From: Erythrobacter sp.
Lineage (GTDB): Bacteria > Pseudomonadota > Alphaproteobacteria > Sphingomonadales > Sphingomonadaceae
Direction of reading: 5' to 3'
Assembly (NCBI RefSeq): GCF_024305245.1
Contig: NZ_JAMWYX010000001.1
Span: 310,001 to 374,000 of the forward strand
Length of the DNA stretch: 64,000 nucleotides
Within the stretch, counting starts at the first letter, position 1. Each line of letters starts with the position of its first letter. Below, piece by piece: positions 16,977 to 26,583 of the stretch. The notes under the pieces are model-generated. The model worked only from the letters and a program-made list of their open reading frames with translations, did no database searches and had not been told where the DNA came from. Made by a program: the position numbers and the translations under genes.

Positions 16977-18536
16977 TCATTGGCCGTACCCCGGCTCGCC
17001 CGCCACGCGCACCGCTTCGCGCGCGGCGGCGATCAGGGCGCCGGCCTTGGCGCGGCATTCAGCGAGTTCGTAATCGGGATCGGAATCGGCGACGATCCCT
17101 GCGCCCGCCTGCACATGCATCACCCCGTCCTTCACCACGGCGGTGCGCAGGACGATGCACGAATCGAGGCTGCCATCGGGCGCGAAGTAACCCACGCCCC
17201 CGGCATAGGCGCCGCGCGTTTCGGGTTCGAGCTGCGCGATGATCTCGCACGCCCGGATTTTTGGCGCGCCCGAAACCGTTCCCGCAGGAAAGCCTGCAAA
17301 CAGCGCGTCGAGCGCGTCCTTCGATGGATCGAGTTGTCCCACCACATTGCTGACGATGTGCATGACGTGGCTGTAGCGTTCGATGGTGAAGCTGTCGGTC
17401 ACGGTCACGCTGCCCGCCGCCGCCACCCGGCCCACATCATTGCGCCCCAGATCCAGCAGCATCAGATGCTCGGCCCGTTCCTTGGGGTCGGCCAGCAGGC
17501 TGGCTTCGTTGGCGATGTCTTCGTCGCGCGTGCTCCCGCGCGGGCGCGTTCCGGCAATCGGACGGATGGTGACTTCGGTATCGCCCTTGTCGTCGGGCCG
17601 CGCGCGGACGAGGATTTCCGGGCTGGAACCCACCAGCGCAAAGCCCGGCAGGTCGAGGAAATAGAGAAACGGCGACGGGTTCACCCGCCGCAATGCGCGA
17701 TACAGCGCCAGTGGCGGCAGGGGAAAGGGGCAGGTGAAACGCTGCGCCAGCACCACCTGAAAGATGTCGCCTGCGAGGATGTAGTCCTTGGCACGCAGTG
17801 CCATCGCCTTGTAATCATCCGCCGCGATCACCGGGGCCAGATCGGGCAGCGCATCGGGCAGTTCGGGCTGATCGGTGACAGGTGCGGCCTGTCCAAGCTG
17901 GCTGAGCGCCGCGTCGATCCGCTCGCCCGCGCGCTCCACGGCGGCCTGCGGGTCGCGCGCCTCCCAGATCGGGGCAACCGCGAATAGTGCATTGGTCAGA
18001 CCATCGAACACCAGAATCACGGTGGGCCGCACGAACAGCATGTCGGGCAATTCGAGCGGGCTGTCAGCCGCGCGGGGCAGGGTTTCGACCAACCCGATCG
18101 TTTCGTAACCGAGATAGCCGACAAGGCACGCCAGTGCAGGCGGCAGGCCTTCGGGCATCGGATCGATCCGGCAGCCAGCGGCAAGTTCGCGCAATGCGCT
18201 GAGCGCGTCGCCGGGGCAGGGGGCAAAAGCCTCGCGGTCGGTGCGCCAGTCGCGGTTGGTTTCGGCGCTGTTGCCGGTCGCGCGGAACACCAGATCGGGG
18301 TCGAGCCCGAGCAGGCTGTAACGCCCGCGCACTTCGCCGCCTTCGACCGATTCGAGCAGGAAATCGCCGCGTCCCGGCACGATCAGCCGCCGTGCCGCGC
18401 CGACCGGCGTGTCGCTGTCGGCGATGATCCGCCGCCACACCAGCGCCGCATGGCCAGCGGCCAGCGCCTGCACGGCTGCGGCAGCGTTTTCGGGCAGGCC
18501 GGGGTGCGGCGCGGTCAGATCAGGGCCATTGGTCAC
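16977..18536 (-). CDS. trpE: Anthranilate synthase component I
   Basis: TrpE makes anthranilate from chorismate with ammonia delivered by TrpG. The 519-residue protein has the chorismate-binding core: IRPIAGTRPRG, LADPKERAEHLMLLDLGRND, FPAGTVSGAPKIRA and GGVGYFAPDGSLDSCIV. The N-terminal LLESVEGGEVRGRYSLLG matches the tryptophan feedback-site region (LLES). The start is taken as the GTG at 18536, 19 bases after the ppiD stop; no strong ribosome site is visible, so a nearby alternative is possible. I looked for an attenuator leader upstream and saw none. Confidence 0.94.
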   Translation of the reverse strand: MTNGPDLTAPHPGLPENAAAAVQALAAGHAALVWRRIIADSDTPVGAARRLIVPGRGDFLLESVEGGEVRGRYSLLGLDPDLVFRATGNSAETNRDWRTDREAFAPCPGDALSALRELAAGCRIDPMPEGLPPALACLVGYLGYETIGLVETLPRAADSPLELPDMLFVRPTVILVFDGLTNALFAVAPIWEARDPQAAVERAGERIDAALSQLGQAAPVTDQPELPDALPDLAPVIAADDYKAMALRAKDYILAGDIFQVVLAQRFTCPFPLPPLALYRALRRVNPSPFLYFLDLPGFALVGSSPEILVRARPDDKGDTEVTIRPIAGTRPRGSTRDEDIANEASLLADPKERAEHLMLLDLGRNDVGRVAAAGSVTVTDSFTIERYSHVMHIVSNVVGQLDPSKDALDALFAGFPAGTVSGAPKIRACEIIAQLEPETRGAYAGGVGYFAPDGSLDSCIVLRTAVVKDGVMHVQAGAGIVADSDPDYELAECRAKAGALIAAAREAVRVAGEPGYGQ

Positions 18537-18555
18537 GAAGCGGCGGTGCCTGCGC

Positions 18556-20484
18556 TTACTGCTCGCCGGCGAGCTGCTTGCGCACCGCTTCGACCGCGTC
18601 ATCATTGATCGTGGTGCCCAGTTCCTGCTGCATCGCGGCGGCGGCCTGGCGGCGGTATTCCTCGCTCAAGGTCGGGGCGAGCTGGCTGCGGGTCTGTTCC
18701 AGCAGGCCCGGCTCGCCATCCACCGGATCGGTGCTGATGTCGTCGAGACTGACGACATACCAGCCGATGTCGCGCGGCGCTTCGAGCAGCTTGACCGAGC
18801 CTTCGGCCATGCTGAACATCAGCACCAGCGGCGGGGGAAGATTGCCCTGTCGTTGGGCGAGCAGCTGGCGGCGTTCGAGATCGATCGCCTCGCGTTCGAA
18901 ACCGGGCTTGTTTTCTGCGGACAAAGCGGCGGCAAGCTCGGTCTCGCCGCGCACCTTGCCGACGATCCGTTCGGCGGCAGCGCGGGCGAGCTTCGCCCCT
19001 TGCGCACGGCGCCATGCAGCTTCGGCCTGTTCCTGCACTTCGGCCAGCGGCGGGGCGGCGGCTTCTTCGATGCGGGCGACTTCGAAGGCCACGAACTGAT
19101 CGCCCGCAACGGCCAGCTGGGGTTCGCTTTCATCCATCTGGAATGCGGTCGAAAGGACCGGCGCAAGTTGCGGCACGATCTGCATGTCCGGACGTCCATA
19201 GGCCTCGCCGGTGGCGAGCAGCGGGGGAGTGGTTTCGAGCGTCAGGCCGTAAGCTTCCGCGACCTCGGTCAGCGCGGTACCGCTATCGATCTCGGCCTCG
19301 ATCTCGGCGGTGAGATCGGCGACAGCAGCGCTTCGCTTTTCCACGCCGAGACGTTCGGCGATCTCGCCGCGTACATCGGCGAGGCTGCGCGCGGGCAGGC
19401 GTTCGACTTCGTCGACGCGCGCCACGTACCAGCCGAGCGTGCCCTGTGCCGGCTCGACCACGCCGCCCTCGTCGGCCTTGAAGACGTTCTCGGCGAAGGC
19501 GAAGCTTGCGGCGTTTGCGGTTTCCTCACGGCTCCGCAATTCGGTGCTGGAGGCATTGAACCCGGCCTCGCGCGCAGCCGCTTCGAGCGACATGCCGCCG
19601 CGGATGCGATTGACCAGCGCCTTGGCTGCGTCTTCAGTCGGCACCACGAAGGTTGTGGTCGCGCGCCGTTCCGTTGCCTTGTACTGATCGGCATCGCGTT
19701 TGTAGCGCGCGGCGATTTCAGCGTCGGTCGGGGTGGCTGATACTTCAAGCGTCTCCTCGCCGAACACCGCAAAGCGCAAGGTGCGGCGTTCGGGCCGGAT
19801 GAACTGGGTGCGATTCTCGCCGTACCATTCGGTCAGCTGCGCCTGCGTCGGGCCGGTGGTCGGCGCGAAGGCGGCACTCGGGATCAGGGCGATCTCTCCG
19901 CGCCGCCGTTCCAGCACCAGCGCGGCATACTGGCGCGCGATTTTTTCGGGCATCTGCGGCGCGATCAGCGCAGGGCGGAGCAGCTGGTCTTCCAGCAGCC
20001 CGTCGGCCAGATCGCGGCGGAACACCGCATCGGTCAGCCCGCGCTGTTGCAGCGCCGCCAGATAGACCTGCTGATCGAAACCGCCGGTCAGCGAATTGAA
20101 CGCGTCGATCTGCAGGATCTCGCTGTTCACCAGATTCTCGCCAGCCCGCAACCCGTAACTCTCGGCGTAATTGCCGATCGCATACCGATCGATCAGCTGA
20201 CGCAGCACTTCGTCGAGCACGCCGGCTTCGATGAATTCGGGCATGGTCAGGGCCGGGTTCTGGCGACGTACCTGATCGAGCGCGGTGTTGGCCGCAGTCG
20301 CCAGATCGGTGTCGGGAATCGGTTCGCCGTCGACAACCGCCACCCGGTCCCCGCCCGACACACCGCCGAAGGTCGTGCCGGTGATATCGGCGGCGGCAAA
20401 CGCCAGCGCGATCAGCACCAGAAATCCGATGAAAACCGGCAGACCGATCTTCGACTGGAAGAAACGACGGAAGAAGGAGATCAT
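18556..20484 (-). CDS. ppiD: PpiD-like membrane-anchored peptidyl-prolyl isomerase/chaperone
   Basis: This 642-residue protein starts MISFFRRFFQSKIG and has one membrane anchor (about 14-35). A SurA-type chaperone region follows (VDGEPIPDTDLA), then parvulin-like segments (about 265-385), with a long C-terminal chaperone part. PpiD acts on the periplasmic side of the inner membrane on newly translocated outer-membrane proteins. The ATG at 20484 is chosen for AAGGAG just upstream. It heads the minus-strand trp run and diverges from tpiA with a 279-base gap. Assignment to PpiD rather than another SurA-like protein rests on the N-terminal anchor and length. Confidence 0.88.
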   Translation of the reverse strand: MISFFRRFFQSKIGLPVFIGFLVLIALAFAAADITGTTFGGVSGGDRVAVVDGEPIPDTDLATAANTALDQVRRQNPALTMPEFIEAGVLDEVLRQLIDRYAIGNYAESYGLRAGENLVNSEILQIDAFNSLTGGFDQQVYLAALQQRGLTDAVFRRDLADGLLEDQLLRPALIAPQMPEKIARQYAALVLERRRGEIALIPSAAFAPTTGPTQAQLTEWYGENRTQFIRPERRTLRFAVFGEETLEVSATPTDAEIAARYKRDADQYKATERRATTTFVVPTEDAAKALVNRIRGGMSLEAAAREAGFNASSTELRSREETANAASFAFAENVFKADEGGVVEPAQGTLGWYVARVDEVERLPARSLADVRGEIAERLGVEKRSAAVADLTAEIEAEIDSGTALTEVAEAYGLTLETTPPLLATGEAYGRPDMQIVPQLAPVLSTAFQMDESEPQLAVAGDQFVAFEVARIEEAAAPPLAEVQEQAEAAWRRAQGAKLARAAAERIVGKVRGETELAAALSAENKPGFEREAIDLERRQLLAQRQGNLPPPLVLMFSMAEGSVKLLEAPRDIGWYVVSLDDISTDPVDGEPGLLEQTRSQLAPTLSEEYRRQAAAAMQQELGTTINDDAVEAVRKQLAGEQ

Positions 20485-20619
20485 TGCTGGTGTGACCCTA
20501 CCCGATAAAACTGGCTGCCGGCAGGGACGCAACGCGATGTCCCCGGCGCGCCGACCGGAAGCGACCGGCGCGAGCGCGCTTTATCGGCCCTGCGACCGCG
20601 CGGCAACAGGTCTCCCCGC

Positions 20620-20653
20620 CTTTTGTTCAACCGGTGGCTTTTGTTCAACGGGT
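20620..20653. repeat. Short tandem direct repeat in the ppiD-tpiA divergent promoter region
   Basis: Two copies of a 16-base unit, CTTTTGTTCAACCGGT (20620-20635) and CTTTTGTTCAACGGGT (20638-20653), lie 18 bases apart in the 279-base gap between divergent ppiD and tpiA. One mismatch separates them. A role as a regulator binding site is possible; nothing else marks one. Confidence 0.6.
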
Positions 20654-20763
20654 GCTTTGACTGCAGGGGTTTCCTCGGCTAGCCCACCGCGCCCGGCGAC
20701 CGTAAAGGCTCCGGGCAATCGCTTCCCCACTTCACTCCTCTTCACTTGTGCAGGACACACCCC

Positions 20764-21537
20764 ATGACACGCCGACCCTACATCGTCGGAAACTGGAAGA
20801 TGCACGGCACCCGCGCGATGCTCTCCGAAGCGCGCGCGATCGACCGTGCGGCCCAGCGGCATATGAAGGTCGAGGTCGCGCTCGCGCCTCCTTTCACGCT
20901 GATTCACCCGATCCACCGCGAGGCCGAACAGATTTCGGTCGGCGCGCAGGATTGCCACCAGGCCGATGGCGGCGCCTTTACCGGCGACATTTCTGCCACG
21001 ATGGTCGCCGATGCCGGCGCGAAATTCGTGATCCTCGGCCATTCGGAACGGCGGCAGGGGCACAGCGAAACAGATGCGCTGGTGCGCGCCAAGGCTGAGG
21101 CGGCGCTGGCGGCGGGCCTGCGGATCATCATGTGCTGCGGCGAAAACATCGAAACCCGCGAATCGGGAAGTGCAGTGGCGTTTGTCAGAGCGCAGCTGAA
21201 GGCGTCACTCCCGGCGCCGGATGAGGCGCTGGCCGACGTCGCAGAGCGCATTACCGTCGCCTATGAACCGATCTGGGCGATCGGCACCGGCACGGCGGCC
21301 ACCACCGACGATATCGGCGAAATGCATACCGAGATCCGCAAGCTGCTGGTCGAGCTGTACGGTGAGGAACAGGGCGGCGAAGCGCGCATCATCTATGGCG
21401 GCTCGGTCAAGCCCGAGAACGCCGCCGAAATTTTCGCCGTGCCCGAAGTCGGCGGCGCCTTGGTGGGCGGGGCAAGCCTGACCGCCGACAGCTTCATGGG
21501 CATCGCCCTTGCCGCGGGCGAGCCGACCGACCACTGA
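20764..21537 (+). CDS. tpiA: Triose-phosphate isomerase
   Basis: TpiA interconverts dihydroxyacetone phosphate and glyceraldehyde 3-phosphate in glycolysis and gluconeogenesis. The 257-residue TIM barrel has substrate Lys in VGNWKMHG, the catalytic His in ILGHSERRQ, the catalytic Glu in AYEPIWAIGTG with the following flexible loop, and the phosphate site IIYGGSVKPENA. The ATG at 20764 (MTRRPYIVGNWK) fits the family; an in-frame ATG six codons earlier is unlikely. secG follows after 128 bases on the same strand. Confidence 0.96.
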   Translation: MTRRPYIVGNWKMHGTRAMLSEARAIDRAAQRHMKVEVALAPPFTLIHPIHREAEQISVGAQDCHQADGGAFTGDISATMVADAGAKFVILGHSERRQGHSETDALVRAKAEAALAAGLRIIMCCGENIETRESGSAVAFVRAQLKASLPAPDEALADVAERITVAYEPIWAIGTGTAATTDDIGEMHTEIRKLLVELYGEEQGGEARIIYGGSVKPENAAEIFAVPEVGGALVGGASLTADSFMGIALAAGEPTDH

Positions 21538-21665
21538 TCCTGCTGCCCTAGACCCGGCCACCGCCTGTACCGTAAGCCCCGCGCACCCTTGCTGTTCGCG
21601 CGTGGTGAGCCTACATGGCGCGCAGATTGCCCGCGCGACCCTATCCCCGTTGAAGAGACCTGTTC

Positions 21666-22046
21666 ATGTCGACGTTTATTTTCCTTACCGTAATTCAGGC
21701 CCTGATCGCCGCCACGCTGGTGGGTGTGGTGCTGATGCAGCGTTCTGAAGGCGGCGGACTCGGCATTGGCGGCGGTTCTTCAGGCGGTATCGGCGCGCGC
21801 GGAGCGGCGGATTTCCTGACACGGGCGACCAAGTGGCTGGCGATCGCCTTCGTGGTGCTTTCGATCATCCTTGCTGCTCTGGCGGTGCGCGAAAGCAGCG
21901 TCGGCGCGGTAACCTCCACGCTCGAACGCGGGCCGACCGCCCCGGTCGCCGCGCCGGACCTGCTGGCCGAGCCTGAGGCTCCGGCGGCAACAGCTACGGC
22001 GCAGCCCGCACCGGCGCCTGCGGAGCAGGATCCGCTCGCCGAGTAA
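21666..22046 (+). CDS. secG: Preprotein translocase subunit SecG
   Basis: SecG is the small accessory subunit of the SecYEG channel. The 126-residue protein has two membrane helices (about 3-20 and 55-72) separated by the glycine-rich cytoplasmic loop MQRSEGGGLGIGGGSSGG, diagnostic of SecG. The C-terminal 45 residues are Pro/Ala/Glu-rich, a tail common in alphaproteobacterial homologues. The tpiA-secG-pyrG order is frequent in this class. A six-pair hairpin (CGATGC/GCATCG, 22109-22125) lies downstream before pyrG but has no U-tract. Confidence 0.92.
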   Translation: MSTFIFLTVIQALIAATLVGVVLMQRSEGGGLGIGGGSSGGIGARGAADFLTRATKWLAIAFVVLSIILAALAVRESSVGAVTSTLERGPTAPVAAPDLLAEPEAPAATATAQPAPAPAEQDPLAE

Positions 22047-22215
22047 TCAGGCCGAACCGCTGCCGACGCAGCGATTTGCCTTTCTATCGTACCGACTTTC
22101 GTCACCTTCGATGCGCGTAGCATCGGCCATGGGCGCGGCCTTCGGGTCACAGGCCTGTGGATGGGTGAACGAAGGTGCTGCAATTCGCTTGCCCCGAATC
22201 CCTCTCGACGCTTAA

Positions 22216-23865
<1,650 letters not shown>

Positions 23866-24042
23866 TACTGGCACGGTTGTTCTGGGCGTTTGCAGTAGGC
23901 TTTTTGTCAATCTTTCTGCGGCCATGCACCATTTTGTTACAATGATTTGTCGGTTCGTGTCGCATCCTTACAAGTCTGGAAGTTTGCGCTTGCGTGACGT
24001 TGCGTTTCGGCATTAGACGCTGGCTTGGCGAGACGATTTAGC

Positions 24043-24216
24043 AAGGTTAGCAACCTTTGGCGTCAGGTGTCGCGGCCATATCCCTTTGATATGCCCGTTC
24101 CTGGTGATTTTGCGTTTCAAGCTTGCCGGGTTTTGTCCGTCTTCTGCGACCCGGACGGACAGAGTCAGGCGAGGCGGTGAAAACCGCGGGGGCGGATCGC
24201 AAGATCCGCCCCCTTT
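24043..24216 (+). ncRNA. Candidate structured RNA between pyrG and hsp20
   Basis: The 375-base gap 23866-24240 has no gene; its first 175 bases look unstructured and less GC-rich. From 24043 a series of hairpins follows: AAGGTT/AACCTT (24043-24057); CATATC/GATATG (24077-24093); then CCGGGT/ACCCGG (24126-24154) interleaved with GTCCGTC/GACGGAC (24135-24160), so these two either alternate or form a pseudoknot. Next come GCGGT-GAAA-ACCGC (24174-24187) and an 11-pair stem with a GCAA loop and T-run (24188-24216). Both terminal loops are GNRA only if read on the plus strand, which suggests plus-strand transcription. It could be a small RNA or the structured 3' end of the pyrG transcript. I do not recognise it as RNase P, SRP, tmRNA or 6S RNA. 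Confidence 0.45.
24188..24216 (+). terminator. Strong intrinsic terminator, probably bidirectional
   Basis: Perfect 11-pair stem GGGGGCGGATC/GATCCGCCCCC with a GCAA loop, followed by TTT on the plus strand. On the minus strand it lies 24 bases after the hsp20 stop codon and a TTTT follows five bases beyond the stem, so it could stop both transcripts. Confidence 0.85.
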
Positions 24217-24240
24217 CGTTTGGTTCAACTCGTATGAAGA

Positions 24241-24726
24241 TCAGGCCGCGCTGGCAGACGTGTCGTCGCTATCGTCGGCCACGGGTACGGCAGAAAGCCG
24301 CACGGTCCCGTTGATCGCGATTTTCTTCGGCTTCATCGCTTCCGGCACTTCGCGCACCAGATCGATGACGAGCAATCCGTCGGCAAGATCGGCGCTTTCG
24401 ACGCGGACGAAATCCGCCAGTTCGAAGCGCCGCTCGAACCCGCGGTTGGCGATGCCGACATGAATCAGTTCGGAGCCATCGGCGGCCTCATCACGCTTGC
24501 GACCCTGCACGACCAGCAGGTTCTGCTGCGCGGTAATGTCGATATCCTGCGAACGGAAACCCGCCACGGCCAGCGTGATGCGGTAATTGTCCTCACCGGA
24601 CCGCGAGATGTTGAACGGCGGGTAATTGTCCCCGGCATTGAGCCGCGCCTGATTTTCGAGCAGGTCGAACAGGCGGTCGAAACCCACGGTGCTGCGGCGA
24701 TAGGGAGTGAAATCGAAACGTGACAT
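24241..24726 (-). CDS. Small heat-shock protein, Hsp20/IbpA family
   Basis: Small heat-shock proteins are ATP-independent holdases that bind unfolding proteins. The 161-residue product starts MSRFDFTPYRRSTVGFDRLFDLL, typical of IbpA-like proteins, and has the alpha-crystallin domain from about residue 36 to 130 (YPPFNISRSGEDNYRITLAVAGF, LVVQGRK, then FERRFELADFVRV). The C-terminal PEAMKPKKIAI region is conserved; the IxI motif is not obvious in the Ser/Asp/Ala tail. The ATG at 24726 is fixed by GAGGA eight bases upstream. Control appears double: an RpoH-like promoter and a ROSE-like RNA thermometer. Confidence 0.92.
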   Translation of the reverse strand: MSRFDFTPYRRSTVGFDRLFDLLENQARLNAGDNYPPFNISRSGEDNYRITLAVAGFRSQDIDITAQQNLLVVQGRKRDEAADGSELIHVGIANRGFERRFELADFVRVESADLADGLLVIDLVREVPEAMKPKKIAINGTVRLSAVPVADDSDDTSASAA

Positions 24727-24838
24727 AGTGCAAATCCTCGTGCTTGAGCAATTTGGTTCGGGTTGCGGGCCTGCCGTAAGCAGCACCCGCCTTGTCGCCA
24801 GAACGTTCCCCAAGACTGGCGAAACGCGGCGACAGACA
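24727..24838 (-). promoter_or_regulatory. ROSE-type RNA thermometer in the hsp20 5' leader
   Basis: On the hsp20 strand the leader ends with UUGCUC (24746-24751), six loop bases, then GAGGAU (24734-24739), which contains the ribosome binding site. Pairing gives C-G, U-A, C-G, a G-G mismatch, U-A and U-U, the unusual arrangement known for ROSE elements, whose hallmark is U(U/C)GCU opposite the Shine-Dalgarno. Two further hairpins lie upstream: GCGGG..CTGC/GCAG..CCCGC and TCGCCAG/CTGGCGA. The expected effect is blocked translation at low temperature and release on heating. The family is identified from motif and position; structure was not computed. Confidence 0.75.
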
Positions 24839-24868
24839 CTATCTGGTTTGCAAATTTTCGCTTTCAAG
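24839..24868 (-). promoter_or_regulatory. RpoH (sigma-32)-like promoter of hsp20
   Basis: On the minus strand CTTGAA (24863-24868) is followed after 16 bases by CCAGATAG (24839-24846), resembling the heat-shock sigma factor -35 CTTGAA and -10 CC-AT. It lies about 113 bases upstream of the hsp20 ATG and leaves room for the ROSE leader. It also abuts the divergent grxC start at 24878. Confidence 0.6.
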
Positions 24869-24877
24869 AGGATCGTA

Positions 24878-25141
24878 ATGGCCCAGCAGCAAATCGACAT
24901 CTACACCAAATTCGGTTGCCCTTATTGCGTTCGCGCCAAGCGCCTGCTCGACGACAAGGGAGCCGAATACAGCGAACATGATATCACCATGGGCGGCCCC
25001 AAGCGTGACGAGATGCGCGAACGCGCTCCGCAGGCGATGACAGTGCCGCAGATTTTCATCGGCGAAACCCATGTCGGCGGTTCGGACGAGCTTGCGGCGC
25101 TGGATCGCTCTGGCAAGCTTGACGCAATGCTGGCCGGCTGA
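24878..25141 (+). CDS. grxC: Glutaredoxin 3
   Basis: Glutaredoxins reduce protein and glutathione mixed disulfides. The 87-residue protein has the dithiol site CPYC (Cys14, Cys17) after IYTKFG, the cis-Pro segment TVPQIF, and the GSDEL glutathione-contact motif, all typical of GrxC. The ATG at 24878 has AGGAT six bases upstream. Its stop overlaps the ATG of the nitrilase-family gene (TGATG), and it diverges from hsp20, sharing about 150 bases of upstream DNA including the heat-shock promoter. Confidence 0.95.
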   Translation: MAQQQIDIYTKFGCPYCVRAKRLLDDKGAEYSEHDITMGGPKRDEMRERAPQAMTVPQIFIGETHVGGSDELAALDRSGKLDAMLAG

Positions 25142-25971
25142 TGCCGAAAATAGCTGTCTTGCAGATGTGTTCGGGCATTGATCCGGGCCGCAACTTCGAT
25201 ACTCTTCGCGGCGCCGCCCATGACGCCCGCAAGGAGGGCGCCGAAATGCTGTTCACACCCGAGATGTCGCTGCTGCTCGACCGCAACCGGCAGCGTTCCG
25301 CCGATCACATCGTGCCTGAGGAACAATCGCCTTACGTGGCGATGTTGGCGGACCTTGCGGAAGACTGCGAACTGATGATCGCACTCGGTTCGATGGCGGT
25401 GGCGGTGCCGGGCGGAAAGAATGCGAACCGCTCGATGATTTTTCCCCCGAGCGGGGAAAGGCCGGTCACTTACGACAAGATCCACATGTTCGACGTGGAC
25501 CTTGCCTCCGGCGAGGCGTGGCGAGAAAGCGCCGCCTATCGTCCGGGCAACGAGGTGGTGAGCATTGACGATACCCCGGTCGGGCGGCTCGGCCTGACGG
25601 TGTGTTACGACCTCAGGTTCCCGGCGCTGTTCGGTGAGCTGGGCAACCGCCGCTGCGATGCCATTGCCGTACCCGCCGCTTTCACCAGACCGACCGGCGC
25701 AGCGCATTGGCATGTGATGCTGCGCGCCCGCGCGATCGAGGCCAGCGCCTTCGTCATCGCCGCAGCGCAGGTCGGATCGCACGAAGACGGCCGCACCACC
25801 TACGGTCACAGTCTCGTCGTCGATCCGTGGGGCGAAGTGCTGCTCGACATGAGCGGCGAGGCGCCGGGGCTCGGCTTCTGCGACATTGATCTTGCACGGA
25901 TTGCGGATGTCCGCGCACAGGTGCCGTCGCTTGCCAACCGCCGCGCAATTCCCGGATTGAATGGACAATGA
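25141..25971 (+). CDS. Carbon-nitrogen hydrolase (nitrilase superfamily, Nit1-like)
   Basis: The 276-residue protein has the complete nitrilase triad: Glu41 in FTPEMSLL, Lys113 in TYDKIHMFD and Cys155 in LTVCYDLRFP. These motifs match the Nit1/NitFhit branch, whose characterised members remove deaminated glutathione by amide hydrolysis. That activity fits placement directly after glutaredoxin, but it is inference. It overlaps grxC by one base and its stop overlaps the DUF1178 gene by four bases, so the three form one operon. Confidence 0.9.
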   Translation: MPKIAVLQMCSGIDPGRNFDTLRGAAHDARKEGAEMLFTPEMSLLLDRNRQRSADHIVPEEQSPYVAMLADLAEDCELMIALGSMAVAVPGGKNANRSMIFPPSGERPVTYDKIHMFDVDLASGEAWRESAAYRPGNEVVSIDDTPVGRLGLTVCYDLRFPALFGELGNRRCDAIAVPAAFTRPTGAAHWHVMLRARAIEASAFVIAAAQVGSHEDGRTTYGHSLVVDPWGEVLLDMSGEAPGLGFCDIDLARIADVRAQVPSLANRRAIPGLNGQ

Positions 25972-26441
25972 TCGTTTTCGACCTTGCGTGCGCCGACGGC
26001 CACCGATTTGAAGGCTGGTTCGGTTCTTCGGCCGACTTTGCCGATCAGCAGGCGCGCGGGCTGGTGGCTTGTCCGCACTGCGGCTCTGCCGAGGTGTCCA
26101 AGGCGCCGATGGCCCCGGCGGTTCCGGCCAAGGGCAACAGCAGGCCCGAACGTGCGCCCGCCGAGCAGGCACCGTCGCAGCAACTTGCCAACGTGCCGAT
26201 GTCGCCCGAAGTGAAAAAGGCGCTCGGCGCGCTTGCCAAGGCGCAGGCCGACGCGCTCAAAAACAGCACATGGGTGGGTGACAAGTTCGCCGACGAAACC
26301 CGCAAGATGCATTATGGCGAGCGCGATGAAGCGCCGATCCACGGGCAGGCGAGCCTTGCCGAGGCCAAGGCGCTGATCGACGAAGGCGTGCCGGTCGCGC
26401 CGCTGCCGTTCCCGGTTGCGGCGCCTGAAAAGTTGAATTGA
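25968..26441 (+). CDS. DUF1178 family protein with an N-terminal zinc-ribbon-like motif
   Basis: The 157-residue protein begins MIVFDLACADGHRFEGWFGSS and has CPHC at residues 35-38; with Cys8 and His12 these could form a metal site. A flexible Pro/Ala-rich linker follows (about 48-72), then the conserved C-terminal block WVGDKFADETRKMHYGERDEAPIHG, which defines DUF1178. The function of the family is unknown. It overlaps the preceding nitrilase-family gene (ATGA) and is the last gene before tRNA-Arg. Confidence 0.88.
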   Translation: MIVFDLACADGHRFEGWFGSSADFADQQARGLVACPHCGSAEVSKAPMAPAVPAKGNSRPERAPAEQAPSQQLANVPMSPEVKKALGALAKAQADALKNSTWVGDKFADETRKMHYGERDEAPIHGQASLAEAKALIDEGVPVAPLPFPVAAPEKLN

Positions 26442-26463
26442 TCGGTAAGGCGTTTTTGGATTG

Positions 26464-26557
26464 CGCACGCCCTACGGCGTGCGATCTCCTCGCTCATGCT
26501 GGCTACGCCAGCGTCGCTGCGGGCGGCCAGTCGGCCTTGCGGGCGCTTGCGCGCCCG
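26464..26557. repeat. Cluster of three hairpin palindromes upstream of tRNA-Arg
   Basis: Three perfect hairpins sit close together: CGCACGCC/GGCGTGCG with loop CTAC (26464-26483), GCTGGC/GCCAGC with loop TAC (26498-26512) and CGGGCGC/GCGCCCG with loop TTGC followed by TTT (26540-26557). The last could terminate the grxC operon; the group as a whole looks like a dispersed palindromic element, but only one copy is in the window. Confidence 0.5.
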
Positions 26558-26583
26558 TTTGGCCCTGCTAAGAAGCGCGGCGG

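Noticed and set aside
18537-18600. A tryptophan attenuator or leader peptide before trpE
   Set aside because: Only 19 bases separate ppiD and trpE, with no short ORF containing tandem Trp codons or competing hairpins.
24043-24216. Assigning the structured gap to RNase P RNA, SRP RNA, tmRNA or 6S RNA
   Set aside because: I looked for the conserved cores of these RNAs (for example the SRP tetraloop region and the RNase P P4 helix sequence) and did not find them.
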